Shown here piece after piece: positions 55,639 to 64,000 of a DNA stretch of 64,000 nucleotides. Every line of letters starts with the position of its first letter. The stretch's first letter is position 1. Position numbers and translations under genes: made by a program. Below the pieces are notes generated by a model. It was not told the origin of the DNA. It was given only the letters and a program-made list of their open reading frames with translations, and did no database searches. This stretch comes from Citrobacter amalonaticus (GTDB lineage: Bacteria; Pseudomonadota; Gammaproteobacteria; Enterobacterales; Enterobacteriaceae): the NCBI RefSeq assembly GCF_018252635.1, contig NZ_JAGTXM010000001.1:620122-684121 (forward strand), read 5' to 3'.

Positions 55639-55944
55639 ATGATAGCTGTAATTTTTGAAGCGGAAGCGGTGCCCGCTCAGCAGGAACGATATTTACACCT
55701 CGCCGCTGAACTCAGGGCTGAACTCGTTAATATTGAGGGGTTCATCTCGATTGAGCGTTTCAAAAGCCTGAGTACGGAAGGGAAGATTTTATCGCTCTCG
55801 TGGTGGGAAAGCGAAGAGGCCGTTGCGGTGTGGAAGGGCAACATGAAACACCGGGCAGCGCAGATGGAAGGACGGAAGTCGATATTTTCGTTTTACCGAA
55901 TTCGCGTTGCGCACGTACTGCGTGATTATTCCTCTGATGGCTAA
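55639..55944 (+). CDS. Antibiotic-biosynthesis-monooxygenase (ABM) domain protein
   Basis: The protein has 101 residues from the ATG at 55639 (GGAGG 6 nt upstream; the frame is open further upstream inside the LysR gene but unsupported). Small ferredoxin-like ABM fold: MIAVIFEAEAVPAQQERYLH, GFISIERFKSL, ILSLSWWESEEAV, FSFYRIRVA. Close relatives exist in enterobacteria; some ABM proteins are haem- or quinone-acting monooxygenases, but the role here is unknown. 88 bp after the LysR stop. Confidence 0.8.
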   Translation: MIAVIFEAEAVPAQQERYLHLAAELRAELVNIEGFISIERFKSLSTEGKILSLSWWESEEAVAVWKGNMKHRAAQMEGRKSIFSFYRIRVAHVLRDYSSDG

Positions 55945-56126
55945 AATTCGTACATCTTAAGCAAGTGTGACTTCCGGTGATCTCACGCGATGTCTGTATT
56001 CTTTTACAAGAGAGAAATAAGGACGGATGTAGAGGGGCAGAAAGAGAAAACAACGCATCCTGTTAAAGGACGGGATCGAGCGAGGTACAGCATTGCGCTT
56101 AATAGTTAACTCAACATTAAATATTA

Positions 56127-56146
56127 CCCCTTGAAAATACAAGGGG
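56127..56146. terminator. Hairpin downstream of the ABM gene
   Basis: CCCCTTG (56127-56133) and CAAGGGG (56140-56146), 7-bp stem with 6-nt loop. No T-run; could terminate the LysR-ABM transcript weakly. Confidence 0.4.
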
Positions 56147-56189
56147 CAATATAATAAGGAAGAATATTTGATATTCGTCGTATTTTAAT

Positions 56190-56336
56190 GGTTTTTTATT
56201 GATTAAGTGCTTATTGCATTCTGTACCCGGGAGTCTAAATGTTAGATAATCTCCGGTGGATTTATCCCTGGTGTTACGTTGGTCTTTGACCGCCTGACTA
56301 GTATGCGCCGCAAGCGCTATTAGTCAGGTATTTTTT
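56190..56336 (+). ncRNA. Candidate small RNA ending in a strong terminator
   Basis: Within gene-free DNA, a nested stem is formed by CCGGGAG and CTCCGG around an inner hairpin TCTAA-ATG-TTAGA (about 56228-56256). It is followed by a strong terminator. No good sigma-70 promoter was identified, so the 5' end is a guess. Not recognised as any known enterobacterial small RNA. Confidence 0.3.
56293..56336 (+). terminator. Strong rho-independent terminator upstream of luxI
   Basis: CCTGACTA (56293-56300) pairs with TAGTCAGG (56321-56328), with an inner GCGC/GCGC stem, followed by TATTTTTT. It has no coding gene just upstream; the nearest ends about 350 bp earlier. Confidence 0.75.
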
Positions 56337-56365
56337 AAGTATAAGGAAGACCCGGTCTAAAAAAA

Positions 56366-56391
56366 AGCTGTCCTAAAAGACAGGGGATAAT
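56366..56391 (+). promoter_or_regulatory. Lux-type box and -10 of luxI
   Basis: CTGTCCTAAAAGACAG (56368-56383) has the CTG-N10-CAG form of lux boxes. GATAAT (56386-56391) is the best -10 in the region, directly downstream, so the box would lie between -35 and -10. That position suits repression by an EsaR-like apo-receptor. Confidence 0.5.
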
Positions 56392-56423
56392 AATTTCGGA
56401 ATGTTATTATCAGGAATGAATAA

Positions 56424-57059
56424 ATGAACTCTGTTGTTGAGTTTTTTTTGCTTGATCGCAATGAGTTGCCGTCTGGTTTTGCCACTGAACTCTACCGACT
56501 GCGAAACCGAACATTTCGTGAGCGACTCGACTGGAAAGTGGAATGTACTGATGGCCTGGAAAAGGATCAATTTGATAACGAAAACACGACTTACCTTTTA
56601 GGGATGCACGAGGGCGAGATCCTGTGCGGTGCCCGTTTTATCGATGCCACGCAACCGACGATGATCAGCGAAATATTCCATGAATACTTCGATAATATCT
56701 CTCTCCCTACCGATATTCCCTGCTGCGAAGTGAGTCGCCTGTTTTTAGATAAGGCCAGGCGTGATTCCGGGAATCTTCGCGGGATGCCTGCCAGTAAGGC
56801 GTTGTTCCTCGCGATGATCATCTATTGCATGAAAAAACAGTATCGGGGGATGTTCGCCGTGGCCAGTCGCGGCATGTATGCCATATTTCGTCATGCGAAC
56901 TGGAAAATAGACGTGATTCAGAAAGGTCTCTCGGAGAAAGGTGAAACAATCTACTATATTTTTATGCCGGCAAATGAAAGCGCAATTGAAAGCATCATCA
57001 GCAAAGACAAGGCCAGCGATTGGCTTCGTGAGATTCTTCAACAACTTCGCCGTCTGTAA
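56424..57059 (+). CDS. Acyl-homoserine-lactone synthase, LuxI family (EsaI/CroI-like)
   Basis: This 211-residue protein has the invariant residues of LuxI synthases: Arg and Phe in LRNRTFRERLDW, Trp in the same block, then EKDQFDNENTTYLLG, GARF and the acidic CEVSRLFLDK block. It makes an N-acyl-homoserine lactone from acyl-ACP and S-adenosylmethionine. Closest in pattern to EsaI, YenI and Citrobacter CroI. It ends 13 bp before the end of the convergent luxR gene. Confidence 0.93.
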   Translation: MNSVVEFFLLDRNELPSGFATELYRLRNRTFRERLDWKVECTDGLEKDQFDNENTTYLLGMHEGEILCGARFIDATQPTMISEIFHEYFDNISLPTDIPCCEVSRLFLDKARRDSGNLRGMPASKALFLAMIIYCMKKQYRGMFAVASRGMYAIFRHANWKIDVIQKGLSEKGETIYYIFMPANESAIESIISKDKASDWLREILQQLRRL

Positions 57060-57072
57060 TCCCGCAGGGAGT

Positions 57073-57765
57073 TCAGTTATCCAGTAATCTGAGCTCCATT
57101 CCGAGTTTTACCGCATGCCTGGCATTGTTTACGCCCAGCTTTTTCATTGCATTGCTCATATGAAATTTCACGGTTCGCTCAGCAATTGACAAAATAACCG
57201 AGACTTCTGCATAGGTTTTACCCGCGCTGACCCATTTCAAAATCTGTCGCTCACGTGGGGATAAAAAAACATTCTTTTTTTGATGGACTTTACTGTAGAG
57301 ATCGAGTGTCTTTTGATGTAACTGAATAAGGAAATGCATGAAATGCGCGCGGCAGGATTCCATCTCAATACCTGAATCTTTCTGGCTGATGATAGACAAC
57401 ACGACAAGATTATTCAGATAGTCATGCAGGGGAAACGTCTGGCCCTGATAGATATTGTGCTCAGAACTTTCACTGAAAATACGTGTAAGGTTATAACCAC
57501 TTGCCAGTAGTACCTTGTTCTCCCAGAAAAAGTCTTCAACGCTGCTTAATGCCCTGATGATAACAGGGTCAATAAACTGATATTTTCTTTCGAGATAGAT
57601 GTTAAACCACTCAGGATTATTATTGATAATCTGCATTTGCGAGGGATCTTTCTTGTTCATAATCGCGTATGCGTAGATCGTATTTTTATAGTCCTTTATG
57701 AACGTATTCAGTTCATTCTGGATTAACGCATTGATCCCTTCATCGTTGTAATACATATCCTTCAC
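57073..57765 (-). CDS. LuxR-family acyl-homoserine-lactone receptor (EsaR-like)
   Basis: This 230-residue protein has an autoinducer-binding domain (residues about 20-165; WFNIYLERKYQFIDPVI, HDYLNNLVVLSI) and a GerE HTH (LSPRERQILKWVSAGKTYAE...AERTVKFHMSNAMKKLGVNNARHA). The pattern follows EsaR/YenR, receptors that bind DNA without ligand and release on binding. Start uncertain: GTG at 57765 or ATG at 57756. Cognate receptor of the convergent luxI. Confidence 0.92.
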   Translation of the reverse strand: MKDMYYNDEGINALIQNELNTFIKDYKNTIYAYAIMNKKDPSQMQIINNNPEWFNIYLERKYQFIDPVIIRALSSVEDFFWENKVLLASGYNLTRIFSESSEHNIYQGQTFPLHDYLNNLVVLSIISQKDSGIEMESCRAHFMHFLIQLHQKTLDLYSKVHQKKNVFLSPRERQILKWVSAGKTYAEVSVILSIAERTVKFHMSNAMKKLGVNNARHAVKLGMELRLLDN

Positions 57766-57986
57766 GCCAGCTGCTGCCTCTGAGATGAGTGTTTGAATAA
57801 GCAGTATAGCCTGCCTCGTAGCCTGACAAAATGGGCTTGACCCACAACAGTCAATATTTCTGTCCTTATAACGAGAACGGTGTGCTGCCAGAATGTCAGA
57901 TTCATCTGTTTGGTAACGAACGGCATTGTGCAGGCGAAAAATATCTGCTCGTGCGAGTCCTCCAGCTCGTCACAAAACAGCTTTGA

Positions 57987-59438
57987 TCAGAATGATATGT
58001 AGCTCTCCATAAACGTTTCAAGCATATTCCCACCGACCGGCGGGGAGATGAGATATCCCTGAAAGCGATCGATACCTAAGGCTTTCAATATCGTAAATTT
58101 CTCTTCACTGTCGACCCCTTCGGCAACGCAGCGACTGCCTGTCAGCATACAGTAATAGTTCAGGCTTTTTATCAGCGCAAGCGCGTGCGGATCGCGCTGC
58201 ATATCATTGATTATGCACCTATCCAGCTTGTATTCGCTAAACTGGATCTGTCTGACCGGAAACATCACGCTGCCTTGTGAGAAGCAGTCATCAAGCATAA
58301 TCCGAAAGCCGAGTTGTTTTATTTTGTCGATATTCGCGGCGGTTTTTCCCCTTTGACTGAACTCGGTCGTCTCAGCAAATTCCAGTACCAGCCTGTCCGT
58401 TTGCTGTGGCGACGCCAGCTTCTGTTTTACGGCCTCCAGCATTCGAGGAAGGCATTCGTGGCTGGCAAGGGGGGCAGGGATGTTAAGTGAGAAATAAAAC
58501 TCCCCCGGATGCTGGTTGATTTTCTGGATGGCTTCCTGCAAAACAAACGCGGTCAGTACCTGCCAGGCGTGTTCAGCGCGGATGTGTGGTAAAAATGCAC
58601 CAGGTTGCAGGACCGTTCCCTCGCGATGCCAGCGTGAGAGGATTTCCATCCCTTGTAAACGGTGGTTGCTATCCACAATGGGTTGAAATACCGGGAAGAG
58701 TTGTCGGCAATGGATGGCATGGATGAATTCACGTTCGAAAGCTGACAAGGCAGCGCTTCCGCTTCTGTTCAGCCGGGTCTGTGGGTAACCGGGAAAGTGA
58801 GACGCCAACTGAGGGAAATGTTCCGCCATCTTTTTAAGTCCTGATGTTCTCTGATTATAAAGGGTTTTTTGGCTGATTCCTCGTTGTTGCGCCCGTTCCT
58901 GGATGTTGTATCCGTGCAGCAGATCCAGAATGGCGCTGAGCTCCGGTTTGCTGAGGCCGACTGCCGGTTTGTCATAAATCAACGTCTCGTAGCCTGCGCT
59001 CTGCCTCAGTGGAGGGATATCCTGCTGTCCGTGCTCGCGTAATAGCGCGGCAATGCAGCGTGTCGGTAAATCCGAGGCGACGGCACGGATTTCAGTAAGC
59101 AGACTGCGACGCGTCACAAGATGCCCCAGCGTGTGCCACAACCAACGATCGGGACAGCGGCTAAGGATGAGCATCGGCAGGGGAGCGGCAGCCTGTTCCA
59201 GCAAAAGCGCCACCTGCTGCAATGTGCTGAGTAGTAACAGGGGATCGTCAGGAAGGAACACCACAATCCGACGTGCTGACGCCCGCACGGGAAGCGTTGA
59301 TATTTCCAGCGACGACGAGTTCAGCAGCACCAGAGGATGAGGGTCTGGCGCCATCATCCTCGCAAGCCCTTCGGCGGCACAGAAGCAGGGGGACAAAATG
59401 TAGTCTATTCCCGGCGTTCCCGCATTACTGATAAACAA
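57987..59438 (-). CDS. fimK: FimK: HTH-EAL protein at the end of the type 1 fimbrial operon
   Basis: The 483-residue protein starts at a TTG (59438) that overlaps the fimH stop by 14 bp, indicating translational coupling. The N-terminal half contains a GerE-like HTH near 145-195 (LSKPELSAILDLLHGYNIQ, ISQKTLYNQRTSGLKK). The C-terminal EAL phosphodiesterase domain (about 235-475) has E in GMEILSRW, N in FSLNIP, LEFAETTE, DD in IMLDDCFSQGS, K in EYKLDR and E in CVAEGVD. Loop 6 is altered (DDCF for DDFG), but metal ligands remain. In Klebsiella pneumoniae FimK lowers type 1 piliation and links it to c-di-GMP. Confidence 0.9.
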   Translation of the reverse strand: MFISNAGTPGIDYILSPCFCAAEGLARMMAPDPHPLVLLNSSSLEISTLPVRASARRIVVFLPDDPLLLLSTLQQVALLLEQAAAPLPMLILSRCPDRWLWHTLGHLVTRRSLLTEIRAVASDLPTRCIAALLREHGQQDIPPLRQSAGYETLIYDKPAVGLSKPELSAILDLLHGYNIQERAQQRGISQKTLYNQRTSGLKKMAEHFPQLASHFPGYPQTRLNRSGSAALSAFEREFIHAIHCRQLFPVFQPIVDSNHRLQGMEILSRWHREGTVLQPGAFLPHIRAEHAWQVLTAFVLQEAIQKINQHPGEFYFSLNIPAPLASHECLPRMLEAVKQKLASPQQTDRLVLEFAETTEFSQRGKTAANIDKIKQLGFRIMLDDCFSQGSVMFPVRQIQFSEYKLDRCIINDMQRDPHALALIKSLNYYCMLTGSRCVAEGVDSEEKFTILKALGIDRFQGYLISPPVGGNMLETFMESYISF

Positions 59439-60330
59439 ACGTCACCCCAATGATTGACTGAACATTGCCTGCCGTCACCTGTCCGCTGGTTCGAGCGTAA
59501 TTGGCCGTTAAGCCGAGGCTCACGGCAGAGGTACTGACCGTGCCTAATGACACGGTGTTGTTGGCGGGGACGATGGTACCGTTGCGCGTGAGCTGAACAC
59601 CTATGCCCTGTGCAGGCGAAGACGACGCGGTATTGGTGAAGATCGAATTGGCGGAATCTGCTGTGGTGCCTGAGAGGTAATATGTCAGATTTTGGCTCTG
59701 CGCACAGTAGACCGTCAGCGGAACGGGGGCTGAGCCCGGGTAGTCCGGCAGCGTTACCGTCACGTTGCGCGAGGAGACGTCGCAGCCGCCGGTCGGAACA
59801 ACCACGTTGTTATTCGCGTAGATGTTCCAGATGAACTGAAAGTCATCACTGTTTCTGTTGTTGGTCTGGCGGAGAATGAGTCTGGCGATAAGTGTTCCAG
59901 CGCTTATCGCCACGCCGCCGGCGGAACTGATGGGGGTCAGATAAAGTGCCGTAGGCCACGGCTTATCGACCCTTGAGTCATAGATCATCCGTGCGGTTTC
60001 GCTGGTGGTCGGAAACGGATAGGTGGAGCCGTTGTATTTTACGGTGCCGGAAAAGCTCGATAACACGCCGCCGTAAGCGGAGCCCTGCTGGAGGGTGACA
60101 TAGTCGGTCATGCTTTCGGGATAATCGTTATGGCAAAAAATCTGCGTTGAGAGATCGACCACCAGGTTTTGCCCGACGTTAACCGCAGGCGAGAGATCAA
60201 CGTAGACGTTCGCGCTACCGCCGCCAATGGGAATGGTCGCGCCACCGGCGGTTTTGCACGCAAAGGACCAGGCATTGATTGACCAGCCCATCAGCAACAG
60301 TGTCGTCAACAGGAATACGACTTTTTTCAT
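59425..60330 (-). CDS. fimH: Type 1 fimbrial adhesin FimH
   Basis: The protein has 301 residues from the ATG at 60330. Signal peptide ends SINAWS; the mature protein begins FACKTAGGATIPIGGGSANV. Mannose-pocket residues of E. coli FimH are conserved: N-terminal Phe1, NDYPESMTDY, and the D-Q-N stretch ILRQTNNRNSDDFQF. The pilin domain ends GVTFVYQ. It binds mannosylated glycoproteins. Near-identical length to E. coli FimH (300). Confidence 0.97.
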   Translation of the reverse strand: MKKVVFLLTTLLLMGWSINAWSFACKTAGGATIPIGGGSANVYVDLSPAVNVGQNLVVDLSTQIFCHNDYPESMTDYVTLQQGSAYGGVLSSFSGTVKYNGSTYPFPTTSETARMIYDSRVDKPWPTALYLTPISSAGGVAISAGTLIARLILRQTNNRNSDDFQFIWNIYANNNVVVPTGGCDVSSRNVTVTLPDYPGSAPVPLTVYCAQSQNLTYYLSGTTADSANSIFTNTASSSPAQGIGVQLTRNGTIVPANNTVSLGTVSTSAVSLGLTANYARTSGQVTAGNVQSIIGVTFVYQ

Positions 60331-60346
60331 CAACATACTCTCCTGG

Positions 60347-60847
60347 TCATGCATAGGTATAGGTCACGTTAATCACCGCCTGGATCGTTCCCTGGGTTGC
60401 GCCGCCGTTTACCGACAACGCCCGGACCTGCAAAGGAAAATGGGCGGATTGCGACGCGTCATCCACCACCACGGACGTTGTCGCGCCGGTGTTCAGTGTG
60501 TTCCCGCTGTCATCCTGAAGTTCGAGCTGGATATTTCCGGCAGTCCCCTGATTTTTGTAATAACCCGTGCTGTCGGCTGTACCGCTGAAGCTGGCGGTGA
60601 CTCGCGAGGTGCCCACCGGACAATTGCTTAGCTCAAGTGCCACGGAATGCCACGCGGAGGAGGAACCGGCAGAGACCAGACTGAAGGTGTAGAGATCGCC
60701 CAGTTCGACGGTGGCATTGGTGGTCGACACTGTGCATGGTTTTGCGACCACTTTCCCGTTCACGGTAATGGTCACGTCGGCCGCCTGCACAACCGCAGAA
60801 GCGGCAAGGATTACCGCCAGTAGCCACCGGGGTTGAAACCATTTCAT
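60347..60847 (-). CDS. fimG: Type 1 fimbrial minor subunit FimG
   Basis: The protein has 166 residues from the ATG at 60847. Signal peptide to VVQA, then ADVTITVNGKVVAKPCTVST, identical to the E. coli FimG start, and the end QAVINVTYTYA. Tip-fibrillum adaptor that receives FimH. Its last bases overlap the reading frame ahead of fimH. Confidence 0.96.
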   Translation of the reverse strand: MKWFQPRWLLAVILAASAVVQAADVTITVNGKVVAKPCTVSTTNATVELGDLYTFSLVSAGSSSAWHSVALELSNCPVGTSRVTASFSGTADSTGYYKNQGTAGNIQLELQDDSGNTLNTGATTSVVVDDASQSAHFPLQVRALSVNGGATQGTIQAVINVTYTYA

Positions 60848-60859
60848 CAAAGCCTCCGC

Positions 60860-61387
60860 TTACTGAAATTCAAGAGTGAATGTCGCTGTTGCATTGACGT
60901 GTCCCGGCGTGACGGGGAGCTGCGTTGCCATCAGGCGGGCATAAAAGTTAAGCGTATTGGTCTGACCGGGCGTCAGGGTCGTCCACGGAATGGCGGCGGA
61001 TGCGGCATTCAGCGGCAACGTCGTCTGCTGTCCGTTGAGGATCTCGATTCCCATTCCCGCCGCCGCCGTTGTTCCGCTGTCGAGTTTCAATAAGCGGGTG
61101 TTATCGTTGTCAGCAATACCGATAAAACCGACTTTTACCGCCGTGACCGACGTGCCGCAGGGGGAAAGCACAATACGAAACGGGACGACAGGCGTGGTGG
61201 CCCCGATAGTGTTGAACTGCTTAGCGGCGTTATCCAGCAAGTCGACGGTAAAATCTTTCGATTCGCCCGCCACGGCGCAGGCGTTATCCCTGACATATCC
61301 GCTGATCGTGATCGTGCTGTCGGCGGCGAACGCACTGGCGCTGACCAGTGAGAAGACGGCGCCCAGCAGAGAGAAACGTTTGTTCAT
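60860..61387 (-). CDS. fimF: Type 1 fimbrial minor subunit FimF
   Basis: The protein has 175 residues from the third of three in-frame ATGs (61393, 61390, 61387), which has the best distance from AAGGA. Signal peptide to SAFA, then [20 protein letters not shown]; ends [11 protein letters not shown]. Adaptor between FimA rod and FimG. Confidence 0.95.
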   Translation of the reverse strand: MNKRFSLLGAVFSLVSASAFAADSTITISGYVRDNACAVAGESKDFTVDLLDNAAKQFNTIGATTPVVPFRIVLSPCGTSVTAVKVGFIGIADNDNTRLLKLDSGTTAAAGMGIEILNGQQTTLPLNAASAAIPWTTLTPGQTNTLNFYARLMATQLPVTPGHVNATATFTLEFQ

Positions 61388-61397
61388 CATCATGTCC

Positions 61398-64000
61398 TTA
61401 GCGGCATTGCGCCGTAAGCTGGCTGAGCAACTGTTGTTGGTTTTCTGCGGCTAAGCGATAGTCCGCCACACAGCTGGCGTTTGCGCCGTCACCCCATTTC
61501 ACCCGAACCTTCCCTGCCAGCGGCATACCGCTCAGATAGACCTGACCGTTATCGGCGACGATGCTACTGCTTTGGCTGCTGTCGGTGGTGACTATCGCGC
61601 CGAACGGCACCGGCTTGCCGTTGTGGAGGAGCGTCATCAGCAGTTTCATTCCAACGTGGGCGTTGAATTCCGCCCGGACGATCGCACCGTGCGTGGGGAC
61701 GACGTTGACCACTGCCTCATCCAGATCCACGTTATCGGCAAGCGTATTGGTATCCAGCGCCACTCGGTTTTCCCGGTATTCGGTGGCGTAAGGCAGCACC
61801 GCATAGCCGCGCCAGTCGGTGCGGACTCCGGTCTGGTTTTCCACTTTCGCGCCCTCTGCGCCGGGCGCCTTAATCAGCACGACCGTGTCATTGAGTGGTT
61901 GACTCAGCGTGACACCGTTGGCATGCGCCAGCACGCCGCCACTCATCCCGTAATAAAACTGTTTGAGGCCATCGCTGCGGCTGTAACCGATGTTGGCATT
62001 GCCCGAACCGCCGCGGTAGTTCAGCGTGGCATATCCAGTGCTGCTGCTGTTACCTTCACCGCCGCCCGCATAGCCGGTTTGTACGCTGTAGCTAAGGTTA
62101 TTGTCTTCCAGCACGGTGCCATACAGTCCCGCCAGGTTGGTCATTCGACCGTTGAGGTCATTTGACATGCTGTAGCTGGCGCTGGCGTGTCGCCAGACGG
62201 ACTGGCTGTCTGAGCGCAACCAGTGGCTGAAGGGAATATTGACGTTAATCGCCAACATCTGGTCACGACCATCCTGCCAGGCGTTTTTGGTCAGGCTGTA
62301 GCTCAGCGTCCAGTTAATATCGCCGACGGCGGTATTCAGGCCAGCCTGCAATTGTTCATCGGCGCTGTCGACGCCCCAATAAGTCTGATGGCTCCCGCTC
62401 AGATAGAGCGTGGCGGTGCGGCCTAACTGTTGGGTCAGGCTCACCTGCACTTTGCCGCGCTTGTTATAGGCGAGGTTGTAGTAATCGGTGAATTTCGGTT
62501 TAACCTGAATAACGCCATCCTGCGTTTCAATGTCATAGCCACTCATCCGACGATACGTGGTATCGGCAAAGCTAAAATATCCACGCGTGGAGTAGCGATA
62601 GCCCACCAACTGGATATTGGTACCAACGTCGCTCAGCGATTTGTTATAGAGAAAACGAACCGACTGCCCCTGATGTTTGCTGTCATCGGGCAGGGTGGCA
62701 TTGGCCTGAGTAACATCCACCGACAGCGCTCCCAGGATCCCCATATTTTTCCCCACCCCCAGATTGAAGGCGCGGTAGCGGTCTGCCAGTTGCGTACCGC
62801 CGTACAGAGTCCATCCTGCCGGAAGACCGTGGAGTAAGGTGCTTTGAAAAAAAGTCGGTTCTTCCTGTTGATCGTTACCGCTGCGGTACTCTCCGGCGGT
62901 GATGGCATAACGGGTATGGCCTTCACGCTGCAGCACCGGGACCGAAGAGTAAGGAACGGTGAAGTTCTGGCTGCTCCCGTCGGCTTCCTTAATGGTGACC
63001 TGCAGATCGCCGCCGTTGCCCGCGGCATACAGATCGCTAATGCTGAAGGGGCCGGGGGGGACCGTGCTGTGATAGATCTCATAGCCATTCTGTTTGATGG
63101 AAACCTGCGCCGTTCCGCGTGCAATTCCGTGGATCACCGGGGCAAAGCCTTTCTGGCTGTCCGGCAGCATATTGTCATCAGATGCGAGTTGTGCGCCGCG
63201 AAAGTTAATACCGTCAAAGATATCGCCGTTGGTATAGCTGTCGCCGAGCGTCAGGCGTGCGCGCAGCGGCGTGATGTCCCTTTCCAGCCAGGTGTTAACG
63301 TGCTGCCATTTATTTTCGTTGCTTGAGGAGCTTCCGCCGCTGCTGTAGCTCCAGGTGGTATTGTCGCGCAGACGCCACGCGCCCAGGTTAAGGCCACTTT
63401 GTAGGTTTAAGTAGGCGTAGTTGCTGCTGCCGCCAACGTCGTTCTGGACATTGTTACCGGTGAAGTTGTAATTCAGTAGCCCGGCGGTAATCCCATGGTC
63501 CCAGCGTTCCGGGGGGATATAGCCGCGAGCCTGATTTCCCATAACGGCCTGAGGAATCGTCAGATATAACCGCTGCTGACCCACGTCTAAACGGGTGGTG
63601 GCGTCAGGGATCATTTCCGTTAACGGGACACAGGCATCTGCGGCCAGCACCTTCATTCCACTGACGGCGGCCGTGTTCAGCCCCATCGCGGCGAGCTGGT
63701 CACGGGTCAGGCACGGGGCCAGTTCGCGGCTGTTGTCGTTGGCATGAAAAGTGACATCGCGCGTGGTCATGTACCCCTCGTTCAGGTAAATATCGATGCG
63801 ATATGTGCCGGGAGGTAGCTCATGCCCCTTTTCAAAGCCGGAAAGATCCGCAACGGCCGCCGGATCGTCCGCCAGAAAGCGCGGGTTAAAATAGAGTTCT
63901 GCCTGGGCGGAAATAGTGTATGAGGCAAGCAAAAAGGCAAAGGGGATCTGCGCCATTGCGCCTGACAAAAGTGGCGCATAATACCGCCTATGGACGAGTC
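61398..64000 (-). CDS. fimD: Type 1 fimbrial usher FimD (5' end beyond window)
   Basis: At least 860 residues; the frame stays open through base 64000 and no good start is inside the window, so the 5' end is outside. The visible segment [20 protein letters not shown] ending TISAQA is a signal peptide. From [20 protein letters not shown] on it aligns with E. coli FimD to the C-terminus (ALTAQCR type end). Upstream fimA, fimI and fimC are expected to the right. fimF follows 10 bp downstream of its stop. Confidence 0.95.
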   Translation of the reverse strand, partial: LVHRRYYAPLLSGAMAQIPFAFLLASYTISAQAELYFNPRFLADDPAAVADLSGFEKGHELPPGTYRIDIYLNEGYMTTRDVTFHANDNSRELAPCLTRDQLAAMGLNTAAVSGMKVLAADACVPLTEMIPDATTRLDVGQQRLYLTIPQAVMGNQARGYIPPERWDHGITAGLLNYNFTGNNVQNDVGGSSNYAYLNLQSGLNLGAWRLRDNTTWSYSSGGSSSSNENKWQHVNTWLERDITPLRARLTLGDSYTNGDIFDGINFRGAQLASDDNMLPDSQKGFAPVIHGIARGTAQVSIKQNGYEIYHSTVPPGPFSISDLYAAGNGGDLQVTIKEADGSSQNFTVPYSSVPVLQREGHTRYAITAGEYRSGNDQQEEPTFFQSTLLHGLPAGWTLYGGTQLADRYRAFNLGVGKNMGILGALSVDVTQANATLPDDSKHQGQSVRFLYNKSLSDVGTNIQLVGYRYSTRGYFSFADTTYRRMSGYDIETQDGVIQVKPKFTDYYNLAYNKRGKVQVSLTQQLGRTATLYLSGSHQTYWGVDSADEQLQAGLNTAVGDINWTLSYSLTKNAWQDGRDQMLAINVNIPFSHWLRSDSQSVWRHASASYSMSNDLNGRMTNLAGLYGTVLEDNNLSYSVQTGYAGGGEGNSSSTGYATLNYRGGSGNANIGYSRSDGLKQFYYGMSGGVLAHANGVTLSQPLNDTVVLIKAPGAEGAKVENQTGVRTDWRGYAVLPYATEYRENRVALDTNTLADNVDLDEAVVNVVPTHGAIVRAEFNAHVGMKLLMTLLHNGKPVPFGAIVTTDSSQSSSIVADNGQVYLSGMPLAGKVRVKWGDGANASCVADYRLAAENQQQLLSQLTAQCR

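Larger units (their letters stand above)
55945..56423. other. Structured intergenic region upstream of luxI
   Basis: 479 bp without gene. Contains a hairpin at 56127-56146 (CCCCTTG/CAAGGGG), a nested stem at about 56228-56256, a strong terminator at 56293-56336 and the lux-type box at 56366-56385. The 56150-56336 part resembles a small-RNA gene. Confidence 0.5.

Noticed and set aside
57766-57986. Invertible fim switch near fimK
   Set aside because: No inverted repeat pair or fimB/fimE-type recombinase gene is in the window; a switch, if present, should be upstream of fimA beyond the right edge.
1-64000. CRISPR array, prophage or intact insertion sequence
   Set aside because: No regularly spaced repeats, integrase, transposase or phage structural genes were seen.

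Overview
The window reads as chromosomal DNA of an enterobacterium (Enterobacteriaceae), most like Citrobacter. FimD/F/G/H, YeeN, HypT, IadA and YjiG/YjiH are all close to E. coli or Salmonella proteins. The fim operon, however, carries a Klebsiella-type fimK, and there is an EsaI/EsaR-like LuxI/LuxR pair that E. coli and Salmonella lack. The genus is an inference. No rRNA, tRNA, CRISPR array or intact insertion sequence was seen.

Layout. (1) 1-17.4 kb is a stress/detoxification island. It holds two LysR regulators, a NepI-like efflux pump, a YahK-like alcohol dehydrogenase, an aldo/keto reductase, three exported alpha/beta hydrolases, an exported cyclophilin-like protein, two exported carboxymuconolactone-decarboxylase (CMD) proteins, an exported cupin, an exported flavodoxin with a DUF4405 membrane cytochrome, a CusRS/HprRS-like two-component system and a Bcr/CflA pump. 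(2) 17.6-25 kb is chaperone-usher cluster A, on the minus strand and bracketed by two paralogous LuxR-type regulators. (3) 25.3-29.9 kb is a complete arsRDABC arsenic operon. (4) 30.3-31.0 kb is yeeN. (5) 31.4-38.1 kb is a LacI-controlled TRAP transporter locus with an SDR dehydrogenase and an RbsD/FucU-type mutarotase, then an Asp/Glu racemase. (6) 38.1-41.4 kb is hypT-iadA-yjiG-yjiH. (7) 41.9-45.7 kb is an EvgAS-like phosphorelay next to chaperone-usher cluster B (46.1-51.6 kb). (8) 51.6-55.9 kb holds a DcuA/B-like transporter, an aspartase, a LysR regulator and an ABM-domain protein. (9) 56.4-57.8 kb is a convergent luxI/luxR pair. (10) 58-64 kb is the distal part of a type 1 fimbrial operon, fimD-F-G-H-K, running off the right edge.

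The strongest new signal is a shared promoter architecture at 11.0-14.9 kb. A 16-bp palindrome of the type CTGACA-N4-TGTCAG is followed by 6 nt, then GTCAG, then 23 nt, then AGAAT. It occurs with identical spacing before the two-component genes, the flavodoxin-DUF4405 pair and the cupin-CMD pair. A degenerate copy precedes the divergent hydrolase. This defines a local regulon of mostly extracytoplasmic redox-type proteins under the neighbouring CusR/HprR-like regulator.

Other readable regulation: an 18-bp element with a perfect TGTAACGTTACA operator lies before both the lacI-type gene and the TRAP operon. A CTG-N10-CAG lux-type box lies just before luxI.
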